Part shown: one piece after another, positions 25,456-39,031 of the stretch
Layout: the number at the start of each line of letters is the position of its first letter
Position numbering within the stretch: position 1 is the first letter of the stretch
From: Patagioenas fasciata
Lineage: Eukaryota; Chordata; Aves; Columbiformes; Columbidae
Direction of reading: 5' to 3'
Assembly (NCBI RefSeq): GCF_037038585.1
Contig: NC_092523.1
Coordinates: 49,679,501-49,743,500, forward strand
DNA length: 64,000 nucleotides
Program-made: the position numbers and the translations under genes
Notes under the pieces: generated by a model
What the model was told of the DNA's origin: nothing
The model's database searches: none
The model's input: the letters and a program-made list of their open reading frames with translations, nothing else

Positions 25456-27152
25456 TTGAACTTGAGGAAACACGCGTCTGAGCAAAACTCCCAAACGCTT
25501 CCAGGAAAGACACACGCTCTCCCACAAGCACACAAGTGTTTGCCCTCAGCTATAGATCAGGGACAAGCTTGTGAAGAGATGCCCTGCTATTCTTTCGCCT
25601 TATGCCATCATGTGTTTCGTTCCTCTTGGAGATCGATTGTTAAACGTCTTTCCTAGGGCGACTGTGAAGCATTTGCCAGCGGAGGAGAAGTAGCACGGAG
25701 CAGCATTCAGTACTGCCTACGAGTGTCTTTGCTACCCTACTAGCGGAGCTCCAAGAACAGGCACACATCTTCAGGTACCTTCCAAATGTGGATTCCCCTG
25801 CAGCCCCGTAGGCGGGCGTGCAGTACGCCAACCATCAACGGACGTTTTTCCCCTCAAGCCTGTCAGGACGTTGCTCGTCCGTCTTTCCCTCAATAGATGG
25901 GAGTAGGCGCGCTTGCGGATGTGTGCGTGTGTGTGGCCACGCGTTTGCTTAGGCATCAGTGTGTGAAAAGGTAGGTGCTTTTCTCTAGCTGCGTGTGCGT
26001 GCACGTGGTGCTGGGTGCACATCCCTGGGTGCTCGAAGAAAGGTTTCTGCATGGTTTTCGCTGAGGAATCGTGTGTGTGCACATGGACAAAGAGAAGGCG
26101 CAGCAACCGGGTTCCAGCGCCGAAGAAGGCAAAAGGCAAGGTTTCCGGCGCTATCTCCTTCTCTCCGCAGACCTAGTCGCGCAAAGCAAGCCGCTAAGCC
26201 GGCGACCGGCAAGAGAGCTACAACGAAGCATGCCGAACGGAGAAAATAGCAGCAGCTCATCTGTTCACACCTTGTTTCTGCCATGTGCTTGAACGCCAAG
26301 ACGTTCGCGCTTCTGTGAGATGAAAGACGTCCTTCTGCATATGTGGTTGCTCACACCGGTGCACTTGTTAGTGTATCCCTTCAGTCCTGGGCTGCGGGGC
26401 ATTCAGAAGTGGCTCTGTGGAGACGTCTGCATAGAGGCAGCTGTCAGAACACGCACACTCGATTGTTCACCAAAACATATGCAGACGCGTCCTTAGCCTG
26501 TAGATTTGGATGCACAGAGTTCCCTGTGTTCGCAAGAGACAAGGGAATCGCGTCTGTACGCACAGAAGCAATAGCGGACCGTTTCCCTCGGAGTGAAAGC
26601 GAAGAGCCGTCTATGTACTCGCAGACACGGGAACGTGCCTCAATGCGGTCACAGAGGCAGCAGCTTTTGCACAGATGCTCTGGTGATTCTGGCACTTTCC
26701 AGGCACACTCCTGAAAGCCGCGCACACTGCTGTTCACTCGCTAAACGACCTCTTGGGAAACACGTCTCCGGTCGATAGACCGCTCAGATTGCTTCTCGTG
26801 TAACATTGAACTGTGTCAGCGCAGGGAATCCGTCTCTGTTGAGCAGATGTCAATCCTGCCTCGCTTTTGCTTTGTTGCCTCTACCAAGATGATTTCCCGT
26901 TTCTCTCTTCACTGGAGCACGCAGACACAGCCAACGCACATCAAGTGTCAAGAGACACGCTCTGCTGAGCTCAACGCTTGTGCAGATGCACATGTGCGAC
27001 GAAGTCAACACACGTGCTTGTGGAGAGAAAGAAAGGGACTCCCAGGCGTGTGGAGCGACGGGGAGAAAGAGCGGGCGCTGAGGAACACAGTTTCAAACAG
27101 ACTGTCTCCACACAAACAGGCACCTGTCTGCAGGTATCCTAGATCTTGATTC
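25456..27152. repeat. Satellite unit 16, type B
   Basis: B set with u150 C and u1322 A. A private double change, TG to AT, occurs at u1350-1351 (26805-26806). Confidence 0.96.
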
Positions 27153-28849
27153 TTGAACTTGAGGAAACACGCGTCTGAGCAAAACTCCCAAACGCTTCCA
27201 GGAAAGACACACGCTCTGCCACAAGCACACAAGTGTTTGCCCTCAGCTATAGATCAGGGACAAGCTTGTGAAGAGATGCCCTGCTATTCTTTCGCCTTAT
27301 GGCATCATGTGTTTCGTTCCTCTTGGAGATCGATTGTTAAACGTCTTTCCTCGGGCGACTGTGAAGCATTTGCCAGCGGAGGAGAAGTAGCACGGAGCAG
27401 CATTCAGTACTGCCTACGAGTGTCTTTGCTACCCTACTAGCGGAGCTCCAAGAACAGGCACACATCTTCAGGTACCTTCCAAATGTGGATTCCCCTGCAG
27501 CCCCGTAGGCGGGCGTGCAGTACGCCAACCATCAACGGACGTTTTTCCCCTCAAGCCTGTCAGGACGTTGCTCGTCCGTCTTTCCCTCAATAGATGGGAG
27601 TAGGCGCGCTTGCGGATGTGTGCGTGTGTGTGGCCACGCGTTTGCTTAGGCATCAGTGTGTGAAAAGGTAGGTGCTTTTCTCTAGCTGCGTGTGCGTGCA
27701 CGTGGTGCTGGGTGCACATCCCTGGGTGCTCGTGGAAAGGTTTCTGCATGGTTTTCGCTGAGGAATCGTGTGTGTGCACATGGACAAAGAGAAGGCGCAG
27801 CAACCAGGTTCCAGCGCCGAAGAAGGCAAAAGGCAAGGTTTCCGGCGCTATCTCCTTCTCTCCGCAGACCTAGTCGCGCAAAGCAAGCCGCTAAGCCGGC
27901 GACCGGCAAGAGAGCTACAACCAAGCATGCCGAACGGAGAAAATAGCAGCAGCTCATCTGTTCACACCTTGTTTCTGCCATGTGCTTGAACGCCAAGACG
28001 TTCGCGCTTCTGTGAGATGAAAGACGTCCTTCTGCGTATGTGGTTGCTCACACCGGTGCACTTGTTAGTGTATCCATTCAGTCCTGGGCTGCGGGGCATT
28101 CAGAAGTGGCTCTGTGGAGACGTCTGCATAGAGGCAGCTGTCAGAACACGCACACTCGATTGTTCACCAAAACATATGCAGACGCGTCCTTAGCCTGTAG
28201 ATTTGGATGCACAGAGTTCCCTGTGTTCGCAAGAGACAAGGGAATCGCGTCTGTACGCACAGAAGCAATAGCGGACCGTTTCCCTCGGAGTGAACGCGAA
28301 GAGCCGTCTATGTACTCGCAGACACGGGAACGTGCCTCAATGCGGTCACAGAGGCAGCAGCTTTTGCACAGATGCTCTGGTGATTCTGGCACTTTCCAGG
28401 CACACTCCTGAAAGCCGCGCACACTGCTGTTCACTCGCTAAACGACCTCTTGGGAAACACGTCTCCGGTCGATGGACCGCTCAGATTGCTTCTCGTGTAA
28501 CTGTGAACTGTGTCAGCGCAGGGAATCCGTCTCTGTTGAGCAGATGTCAATCCTGCCTCGCTTTTGCTTTGTTGCCTCTACCAAGATGATTTCCCGTTTC
28601 TCTCTTCACTGGAGCACGCAGACACAGCCAACGCACATCAAGTGTCAAGAGACACGCTCTGCTGAGCTCAACGCTTGTGCAGATGCACATGTGCGACGAA
28701 GTCAACACACGTGCTTGTGGAGAGAAAGAAAGGGACTCCCAGGCGTGTGGAGCGACGGGGAGAAAGAGCGGGCGCTGAGGAACACAGTTTCAAACAGACT
28801 GTCTCCACACAAACAGGCACCTGTCTGCAGGTATCCTAGATCTTGATTC
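27153..28849. repeat. Satellite unit 17, type C
   Basis: u66 G, u200 C, u505 T, u654 A, u778 C, u890 G and u924 A, with C rather than T at u1263. A private u770 C lies at 27922. It takes the place in the second trimer that unit 14 holds in the first. Confidence 0.95.
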
Positions 28850-30546
28850 TTGAACTTGAGGAAACACGCGTCTGAGCAAAACTCCCAAACGCTTCCAGGA
28901 AAGACACAGGCTCTCCCACAAGCACACAAGTGTTTGCCCTCAGCTATAGATCAGGGACAAGCTTGTGAAGAGATGCCCTGCTATTCTTTCGCCTTATGGC
29001 ATCATGTGTTTCGTTCCTCTTGGAGATCGATTGTTAAACGTCTTTCCTAGGGCGACTGTGAAGCATTTGCCAGCGGAGGAGAAGTAGCACGGAGCAGCAT
29101 TCAGTACTGCCTACGAGTGTCTTTGCTACCCTACTAGCGGAGCTCCAAGAACAGGCACACGTCTTCAGGTACCTTCCAAATGTGGATTCCCCTGCAGCCC
29201 CGTAGGCGGGCGTGCAGTACGCCAACCATCAACGGACGTTTTTCCCCTCAAGCCTGTCAGGACGTTGCTCGTCCGTCTTTCCCTCAATAGATGGGAGTAG
29301 GCGCGCTTGCGGATGTGTGCGTGTGTGTGGCCACGCGTTTGCTTAGGCATCAGAGTGTGAAAAGGTAGGTGCTTTTCTCTAGCTGCGTGTGCGTGCACGT
29401 GGTGCTGGGTGCACATCCCTGGGTGCTCGTGGAAAGGTTTCTGCATGGTTTTCGCTGAGGAATCGTGTGTGTGCACATGGACAAAGAGAAGGCGCAGCAA
29501 CCAGGTTCCAGCGCCGAAGAAGGCAAAAGGCAAGGTTTCCGGCGCTATCTCCTTCTCTCCGCAGACCTAGTCGCGCAAAGCAAGCCGCTAAGCCGGCGAC
29601 CGGCAAGAGAGCTACAACGAAGCATGTCGAACGGAGAAAATAGCAGCAGCTCATCTGTTCACACCTTGTTTCTGCCATGTGCTTGAACGCCAAGACGTTC
29701 GCGCTTCTGTGAGATGAAAGACGTCCTTCTGCGTATGTAGTTGCTCACACCGGTGCACTTGTTAGTGTATCCATTCAGTCCTGGGCTGCGGGGCATTCAG
29801 AAGTGGCTCTGTGGAGACGTCTGCATAGAGGCAGCTGTCAGAACACGCACACTCGATTGTTCACCAAAACATATGCAGACGCGTCCTTAGCCTGTAGATT
29901 TGGATGCACAGAGTTCCCTGTGTTCGCAAGAGACAAGGGAATCGCGTCTGTACGCACAGAAGCAATAGCGGACCGTTTCCCTCGGAGTGAACGCGAAGAG
30001 CCGTCTATGTACTCGCAGACACGGGAACGTGCCTCAATGCGGTCACAGAGGCAGCAGCTTTTGCACAGATGCTCTGGTGATTCTGGCACTTTCCAGGCAC
30101 ACTCCTGAAAGCCGCGCACACTGCTGTTCACTCGCTAAACGACCTCTTGGGAAACACGTCTCCGGTCGATGGACCGCTCAGATTGCTTCTCGTGTAACTG
30201 TGAACTGTGTCAGCGCAGGGAATCCGTCTCTGTTGAGCAGATGTCAATCCTGCCTCGCTTTTGCTTTGTTGCCTCTACCAAGATGATTTCCCGTTTCTCT
30301 CTTCACTGGAGCACGCAGACACAGCCAACGCACATCAAGTGTCAAGAGACACGCTCTGCTGAGCTCAACGCTTGTGCAGATGCACATGTGCGACGAAGTC
30401 AACACACGTGCTTGTGGAGAGAAAGAAAGGGACTCCCAGGCGTGTGGAGCGACGGGGAGAAAGAGCGGGCGCTGAGGAACACAGTTTCAAACAGACTGTC
30501 TCCACACAAACAGGCACCTGTCTGCAGGTATCCTAGATCTTGATTC
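28850..30546. repeat. Satellite unit 18, type A with u60 G
   Basis: Same as unit 15 at all markers inspected, including u60 G (28909). Confidence 0.96.
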
Positions 30547-32243
30547 TTGAACTTGAGGAAACACGCGTCTGAGCAAAACTCCCAAACGCTTCCAGGAAAG
30601 ACACACGCTCTCCCACAAGCACACAAGTGTTTGCCCTCAGCTATAGATCAGGGACAAGCTTGTGAAGAGATGCCCTGCTATTCTTTCGCCTTATGGCATC
30701 ATGTGTTTCGTTCCTCTTGGAGATCGATTGTTAAACGTCTTTCCTAGGGCGACTGTGAAGCATTTGCCAGCGGAGGAGAAGTAGCACGGAGCAGCATTCA
30801 GTACTGCCTACGAGTGTCTTTGCTACCCTACTAGCGGAGCTCCAAGAACAGGCACACATCTTCAGGTACCTTCCAAATGTGGATTCCCCTGCAGCCCCGT
30901 AGGCGGGCGTGCAGTACGCCAACCATCAACGGACGTTTTTCCCCTCAAGCCTGTCAGGACGTTGCTCGTCCGTCTTTCCCTCAATAGATGGGAGTAGGCG
31001 CGCTTGCGGATGTGTGCGTGTGTGTGGCCACGCGTTTGCTTAGGCATCAGTGTGTGAAAAGGTAGGTGCTTTTCTCTAGCTGCGTGTGCGTGCACGTGGT
31101 GCTGGGTGCACATCCCTGGGTGCTCGAAGAAAGGTTTCTGCATGGTTTTCGCTGAGGAATCGTGTGTGTGCACATGGACAAAGAGAAGGCGCAGCAACCG
31201 GGTTCCAGCGCCGAAGAAGGCAAAAGGCAAGGTTTCCGGCGCTATCTCCTTCTCTCCGCAGACCTAGTCGCGCAAAGCAAGCCGCTAAGCCGGCGACCGG
31301 CAAGAGAGCTACAACGAAGCATGCCGAACGGAGAAAATAGCAGCAGCTCATCTGTTCACACCTTGTTTCTGCCATGTGCTTGAACGCCAAGACGTTCGCG
31401 CTTCTGTGAGATGAAAGACGTCCTTCTGCATATGTGGTTGCTCACACCGGTGCACTTGTTAGTGTATCCCTTCAGTCCTGGGCTGCGGGGCATTCAGAAG
31501 TGGCTCTGTGGAGACGTCTGCATAGAGGCAGCTGTCAGAACACGCACACTCGATTGTTCACCAAAACATATGCAGACGCGTCCTTAGCCTGTAGATTTGG
31601 ATGCACAGAGTTCCCTGTGTTCGCAAGAGACAAGGGAATCGCGTCTGTACGCACAGAAGCAATAGCGGACCGTTTCCCTCGGAGTGAAAGCGAAGAGCCG
31701 TCTATGTACTCGCAGACACGGGAACGTGCCTCAATGCGGTCACAGAGGCAGCAGCTTTTGCACAGATGCTCTGGTGATTCTGGCACTTTCCAGGCACACT
31801 CCTGAAAGCCGCGCACACTGCTGTTCACTCGCTAAACGACCTCTTGGGAAACACGTCTCCGGTCGATAGACCGCTCAGATTGCTTCTCGTGTAACTGTGA
31901 ACTGTGTCAGCGCAGGGAATCCGTCTCTGTTGAGCAGATGTCAATCCTGCCTCGCTTTTGCTTTGTTGCCTCTACCAAGATGATTTCCCGTTTCTCTCTT
32001 CACTGGAGCACGCAGACACAGCCAACGCACATCAAGTGTCAAGAGACACGCTCTGCTGAGCTCAACGCTTGTGCAGATGCACATGTGCGACGAAGTCAAC
32101 ACACGTGCTTGTGGAGAGAAAGAAAGGGACTCCCAGGCGTGTGGAGCGACGGGGAGAAAGAGCGGGCGCTGAGGAACACAGTTTCAAACAGACTGTCTCC
32201 ACACAAACAGGCACCTGTCTGCAGGTATCCTAGATCTTGATTC
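30547..32243. repeat. Satellite unit 19, type B
   Basis: B set with u73 G, u150 G and u1322 A, so the 124-codon frame lacks its ATG. Pairs with unit 16 in the trimer. Confidence 0.96.
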
Positions 32244-33940
32244 TTGAACTTGAGGAAACACGCGTCTGAGCAAAACTCCCAAACGCTTCCAGGAAAGACA
32301 CACGCTCTCCCACAAGCACACAAGTGTTTGCCCTCAGCTATAGATCAGGGACAAGCTTGTGAAGAGATGCCCTGCTATTCTTTCGCCTTATGGCATCATG
32401 TGTTTCGTTCCTCTTGGAGATCGATTGTTAAACGTCTTTCCTAGGGCGACTGTGAAGCATTTGCCAGCGGAGGAGAAGTAGCACGGAGCAGCATTCAGTA
32501 CTGCCTACGAGTGTCTTTGCTACCCTACTAGCGGAGCTCCAAGAACAGGCACACGTCTTCAGGTACCTTCCAAATGTGGATTCCCCTGCAGCCCCGTAGG
32601 CGGGCGTGCAGTACGCCAACCATCAACGGACGTTTTTCCCCTCAAGCCTGTCAGGACGTTGCTCGTCCGTCTTTCCCTCAATAGATGGGAGTAGGCGCGC
32701 TTGCGGATGTGTGCGTGTGTGTGGCCACGCGTTTGCTTAGGCATCAGAGTGTGAAAAGGTAGGTGCTTTTCTCTAGCTGCGTGTGCGTGCACGTGGTGCT
32801 GGGTGCACATCCCTGGGTGCTCGAAGAAAGGTTTCTGCATGGTTTTCGCTGAGGAATCGTGTGTGTGCACATGGACAAAGAGAAGGCGCAGCAACCAGGT
32901 TCCAGCGCCGAAGAAGGCAAAAGGCAAGGTTTCCGGCGCTATCTCCTTCTCTCCGCAGACCTAGTCGCGCAAAGCAAGCCGCTAAGCCGGCGACCGGCAA
33001 GAGAGCTACAACGAAGCATGTCGAACGGAGAAAATAGCAGCAGCTCATCTGTTCACACCTTGTTTCTGCCATGTGCTTGAACGCCAAGACGTTCGCGCTT
33101 CTGTGAGATGAAAGACGTCCTTCTGCGTATGTAGTTGCTCACACCGGTGCACTTGTTAGTGTATCCATTCAGTCCTGGGCTGCGGGGCATTCAGAAGTGG
33201 CTCTGTGGAGACGTCTGCATAGAGGCAGCTGTCAGAACACGCACACTCGATTGTTCACCAAAACATATGCAGACGCGTCCTTAGCCTGTAGATTTGGATG
33301 CACAGAGTTCCCTGTGTTCGCAAGAGACAAGGGAATCGCGTCTGTACGCACAGAAGCAATAGCGGACCGTTTCCCTCGGAGTGAAAGCGAAGAGCCGTCT
33401 ATGTACTCGCAGACACGGGAACGTGCCTCAATGCGGTCACAGAGGCAGCAGCTTTTGCACAGATGCTCTGGTGATTCTGGCACTTTCCAGGCACACTCCT
33501 GAAAGCCGCGCACACTGCTGTTCACTCGCTAAACGACCTCTTGGGAAACACGTCTCCGGTCGATGGACCGCTCAGATTGCTTCTCGTGTAACTGTGAACT
33601 GTGTCAGCGCAGGGAATCCGTCTCTGTTGAGCAGATGTCAATCCTGCCTCGCTTTTGCTTTGTTGCCTCTACCAAGATGATTTCCCGTTTCTCTCTTCAC
33701 TGGAGCACGCAGACACAGCCAACGCACATCAAGTGTCAAGAGACACGCTCTGCTGAGCTCAACGCTTGTGCAGATGCACATGTGCGACGAAGTCAACACA
33801 CGTGCTTGTGGAGAGAAAGAAAGGGACTCCCAGGCGTGTGGAGCGACGGGGAGAAAGAGCGGGCGCTGAGGAACACAGTTTCAAACAGACTGTCTCCACA
33901 CAAACAGGCACCTGTCTGCAGGTATCCTAGATCTTGATTC
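32244..33940. repeat. Satellite unit 20, type A with B patches
   Basis: A at u505, u778, u890 and u924 but with the B bases AA at u581-582 (32824-32825) and A at u1143 (33386). The A bases between these patches mean that one crossover cannot explain it. At least two short conversion tracts or repeated exchanges are needed. Confidence 0.95.
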
Positions 33941-35637
33941 TTGAACTTGAGGAAACACGCGTCTGAGCAAAACTCCCAAACGCTTCCAGGAAAGACACAC
34001 GCTCTCCCACAACCACACAAGTGTTTGCCCTCAGCTATAGATCAGGGACAAGCCTGTGAAGAGATGCCCTGCTATTCTTTCGCCTTATGGCATCATGTGT
34101 TTCGTTCCTCTTGGAGATCGATTGTTAAACGTCTTTCCTAGGGCGACTGTGAAGCATTTGCCAGCGGAGGAGAAGTAGCACGGAGCAGCATTCAGTACTG
34201 CCTACGAGTGTCTTTGCTACCCTACTAGCGGAGCTCCAAGAACAGGCACACATCTTCAGGTACCTTCCAAATGTGGATTCCCCTGCAGCCCCGTAGGCGG
34301 GCGTGCAGTACGCCAACCATCAACGGACGTTTTTCCCCTCAAGCCTGTCAGGACGTTGCTCGTCCGTCTTTCCCTCAATAGATGGGAGTAGGCGCGCTTG
34401 CGGATGTGTGCGTGTGTGTGGCCACGCGTTTGCTTAGGCATCAGTGTGTGAAAAGGTAGGTGCTTTTCTCTAGCTGCGTGTGCGTGCACGTGGTGCTGGG
34501 TGCACATCCCTGGGTGCTCGAAGAAAGGTTTCTGCATGGTTTTCGCTGAGGAATCGTGTGTGTGCACATGGACAAAGAGAAGGCGCAGCAACCGGGTTCC
34601 AGCGCCGAAGAAGGCAAAAGGCAAGGTTTCCGGCGCTATCTCCTTCTCTCCGCAGACCTAGTCGCGCAAAGCAAGCCGCTAAGCCGGCGACCGGCAAGAG
34701 AGCTACAACGAAGCATGCCGAACGGAGAAAATAGCAGCAGCTCATCTGTTCACACCTTGTTTCTGCCATGTGCTTGAACGCCAAGACGTTCGCGCTTCTG
34801 TGAGATGAAAGACGTCCTTCTGCATATGTGGTTGCTCACACCGGTGCACTTGTTAGTGTATCCCTTCAGTCCTGGGCTGCGGGGCATTCAGAAGTGGCTC
34901 TGTGGAGACGTCTGCATAGAGGCAGCTGTCAGAACACGCACACTCGATTGTTCACCAAAACATATGCAGACGCGTCCTTAGCCTGTAGATTTGGATGCAC
35001 AGAGTTCCCTGTGTTCGCAAGAGACAAGGGAATCGCGTCTGTACGCACAGAAGCAATAGCGGACCGTTTCCCTCGGAGTGAAAGCGAAGAGCCGTCTATG
35101 TACTCGCAGACACGGGAACGTGCCTCAATGCGGTCACAGAGGCAGCAGCTTTTGCACAGATGCTCTGGTGATTCTGGCACTTTCCAGGCACACTCCTGAA
35201 AGCCGCGCACACTGCTGTTCACTCGCTAAACGACCTCTTGGGAAACACGTCTCCGGTCGATAGACCGCTCAGATTGCTTCTCGTGTAACTGTGAACTGTG
35301 TCAGCGCAGGGAATCCGTCTCTGTTGAGCAGATGTCAATCCTGCCTCGCTTTTGCTTTGTTGCCTCTACCAAGATGATTTCCCGTTTCTCTCTTCACTGG
35401 AGCACGCAGACACAGCCAACGCACATCAAGTGTCAAGAGACACGCTCTGCTGAGCTCAACGCTTGTGCAGATGCACATGTGCGACGAAGTCAACACACGT
35501 GCTTGTGGAGAGAAAGAAAGGGACTCCCAGGCGTGTGGAGCGACGGGGAGAAAGAGCGGGCGCTGAGGAACACAGTTTCAAACAGACTGTCTCCACACAA
35601 ACAGGCACCTGTCTGCAGGTATCCTAGATCTTGATTC
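33941..35637. repeat. Satellite unit 21, type B
   Basis: B set with u73 C and u1322 A. A private u114 C (34054) destroys the HindIII-type AAGCTT present in the other copies. Confidence 0.96.
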
Positions 35638-37334
35638 TTGAACTTGAGGAAACACGCGTCTGAGCAAAACTCCCAAACGCTTCCAGGAAAGACACACGCT
35701 CTCCCACAAGCACACAAGTGTTTGCCCTCAGCTATAGATCAGGGACAAGCTTGTGAAGAGATGCCCTGCTATTCTTTCGCCTTATGGCATCATGTGTTTC
35801 GTTCCTCTTGGAGATCGATTGTTAAACGTCTTTCCTAGGGCGACTGTGAAGCATTTGCCAGCGGAGGAGAAGTAGCACGGAGCAGCATTCAGTACTGCCT
35901 ACGAGTGTCTTTGCTACCCTACTAGCGGAGCTCCAAGAACAGGCACACGTCTTCAGGTACCTTCCAAATGTGGATTCCCCTGCAGCCCCGTAGGCGGGCG
36001 TGCAGTACGCCAACCATCAACGGACGTTTTTCCCCTCAAGCCTGTCAGGACGTTGCTCGTCCGTCTTTCCCTCAATAGATGGGAGTAGGCGCGCTTGCGG
36101 ATGTGTGCGTGTGTGTGGCCACGCGTTTGCTTAGGCATCAGAGTGTGAAAAGGTAGGTGCTTTTCTCTAGCTGCGTGTGCGTGCACGTGGTGCTGGGTGC
36201 ACATCCCTGGGTGCTCGTGGAAAGGTTTCTGCATGGTTTTCGCTGAGGAATCGTGTGTGTGCACATGGACAAAGAGAAGGCGCAGCAACCAGGTTCCAGC
36301 GCCGAAGAAGGCAAAAGGCAAGGTTTCCGGCGCTATCTCCTTCTCTCCGCAGACCTAGTCGCGCAAAGCAAGCCGCTAAGCCGGCGACCGGCAAGAGAGC
36401 TACAACGAAGCATGTCGAACGGAGAAAATAGCAGCAGCTCATCTGTTCACACCTTGTTTCTGCCATGTGCTTGAACGCCAAGACGTTCGCGCTTCTGTGA
36501 GATGAAAGACGTCCTTCTGCGTATGTAGTTGCTCACACCGGTGCACTTGTTAGTGTATCCATTCAGTCCTGGGCTGCGGGGCATTCAGAAGTGGCTCTGT
36601 GGAGACGTCTGCATAGAGGCAGCTGTCAGAACACGCACACTCGATTGTTCACCAAAACATATGCAGACGCGTCCTTAGCCTGTAGATTTGGATGCACAGA
36701 GTTCCCTGTGTTCGCAAGAGACAAGGGAATCGCGTCTGTACGCACAGAAGCAATAGCGGACCGTTTCCCTCGGAGTGAACGCGAAGAGCCGTCTATGTAC
36801 TCGCAGACACGGGAACGTGCCTCAATGCGGTCACAGAGGCAGCAGCTTTTGCACAGATGCTCTGGTGATTCTGGCACTTTCCAGGCACACTCCTGAAAGC
36901 CGCGCACACTGCTGTTCACTCGCTAAACGACCTCTTGGGAAACACGTCTCCGGTCGATGGACCGCTCAGATTGCTTCTCGTGTAACTGTGAACTGTGTCA
37001 GCGCAGGGAATCCGTCTCTGTTGAGCAGATGTCAATCCTGCCTCGCTTTTGCTTTGTTGCCTCTACCAAGATGATTTCCCGTTTCTCTCTTCACTGGAGC
37101 ACGCAGACACAGCCAACGCACATCAAGTGTCAAGAGACACGCTCTGCTGAGCTCAACGCTTGTGCAGATGCACATGTGCGACGAAGTCAACACACGTGCT
37201 TGTGGAGAGAAAGAAAGGGACTCCCAGGCGTGTGGAGCGACGGGGAGAAAGAGCGGGCGCTGAGGAACACAGTTTCAAACAGACTGTCTCCACACAAACA
37301 GGCACCTGTCTGCAGGTATCCTAGATCTTGATTC
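35638..37334. repeat. Satellite unit 22, type A
   Basis: Plain type A with u73 G, u150 G and u200 A. I see no private change. Confidence 0.96.
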
Positions 37335-39031
37335 TTGAACTTGAGGAAACACGCGTCTGAGCAAAACTCCCAAACGCTTCCAGGAAAGACACACGCTCTC
37401 CCACAAGCACACAAGTGTTTGCCCTCAGCTATAGATCAGGGACAAGCTTGTGAAGAGATGCCCTGCTATTCTTTCGCCTTATGCCATCATGTGTTTCGTT
37501 CCTCTTGGAGATCGATTGTTAAACGTCTTTCCTAGGGCGACTGTGAAGCATTTGCCAGCGGAGGAGAAGTAGCACGGAGCAGCATTCAGTACTGCCTACG
37601 AGTGTCTTTGCTACCCTACTAGCGGAGCTCCAAGAACAGGCACACATCTTCAGGTACCTTCCAAATGTGGATTCCCCTGCAGCCCCGTAGGCGGGCGTGC
37701 AGTACGCCAACCATCAACGGACGTTTTTCCCCTCAAGCCTGTCAGGACGTTGCTCGTCCGTCTTTCCCTCAATAGATGGGAGTAGGCGCGCTTGCGGATG
37801 TGTGCGTGTGTGTGGCCACGCGTTTGCTTAGGCATCAGTGTGTGAAAAGGTAGGTGCTTTTCTCTAGCTGCGTGTGCGTGCACGTGGTGCTGGGTGCACA
37901 TCCCTGGGTGCTCGAAGAAAGGTTTCTGCATGGTTTTCGCTGAGGAATCGTGTGTGTGCACATGGACAAAGAGAAGGCGCAGCAACCGGGTTCCAGCGCC
38001 GAAGAAGGCAAAAGGCAAGGTTTCCGGCGCTATCTCCTTCTCTCCGCAGACCTAGTCGCGCAAAGCAAGCCGCTAAGCCGGCGACCGGCAAGAGAGCTAC
38101 AACGAAGCATGCCGAACGGAGAAAATAGCAGCAGCTCATCTGTTCACACCTTGTTTCTGCCATGTGCTTGAACGCCAAGACGTTCGCGCTTCTGTGAGAT
38201 GAAAGACGTCCTTCTGCATATGTGGTTGCTCACACCGGTGCACTTGTTAGTGTATCCCTTCAGTCCTGGGCTGCGGGGCATTCAGAAGTGGCTCTGTGGA
38301 GACGTCTGCATAGAGGCAGCTGTCAGAACACGCACACTCGATTGTTCACCAAAACATATGCAGACGCGTCCTTAGCCTGTAGATTTGGATGCACAGAGTT
38401 CCCTGTGTTCGCAAGAGACAAGGGAATCGCGTCTGTACGCACAGAAGCAATAGCGGACCGTTTCCCTCGGAGTGAAAGCGAAGAGCCGTCTATGTACTCG
38501 CAGACACGGGAACGTGCCTCAATGCGGTCACAGAGGCAGCAGCTTTTGCACAGATGCTCTGGTGATTCTGGCACTTTCCAGGCACACTCCTGAAAGCCGC
38601 GCACACTGCTGTTCACTCGCTAAACGACCTCTTGGGAAACACGTCTCCGGTCGATAGACCGCTCAGATTGCTTCTCGTGTAACTGTGAACTGTGTCAGCG
38701 CAGGGAATCCGTCTCTGTTGAGCAGATGTCAATCCTGCCTCGCTTTTGCTTTGTTGCCTCTACCAAGATGATTTCCCGTTTCTCTCTTCACTGGAGCACG
38801 CAGACACAGCCAACGCACATCAAGTGTCAAGAGACACGCTCTGCTGAGCTCAACGCTTGTGCAGATGCACATGTGCGACGAAGTCAACACACGTGCTTGT
38901 GGAGAGAAAGAAAGGGACTCCCAGGCGTGTGGAGCGACGGGGAGAAAGAGCGGGCGCTGAGGAACACAGTTTCAAACAGACTGTCTCCACACAAACAGGC
39001 ACCTGTCTGCAGGTATCCTAGATCTTGATTC
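37335..39031. repeat. Satellite unit 23, type B
   Basis: B set with u150 C and u1322 A. It is the last type B copy in the window. Confidence 0.96.
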
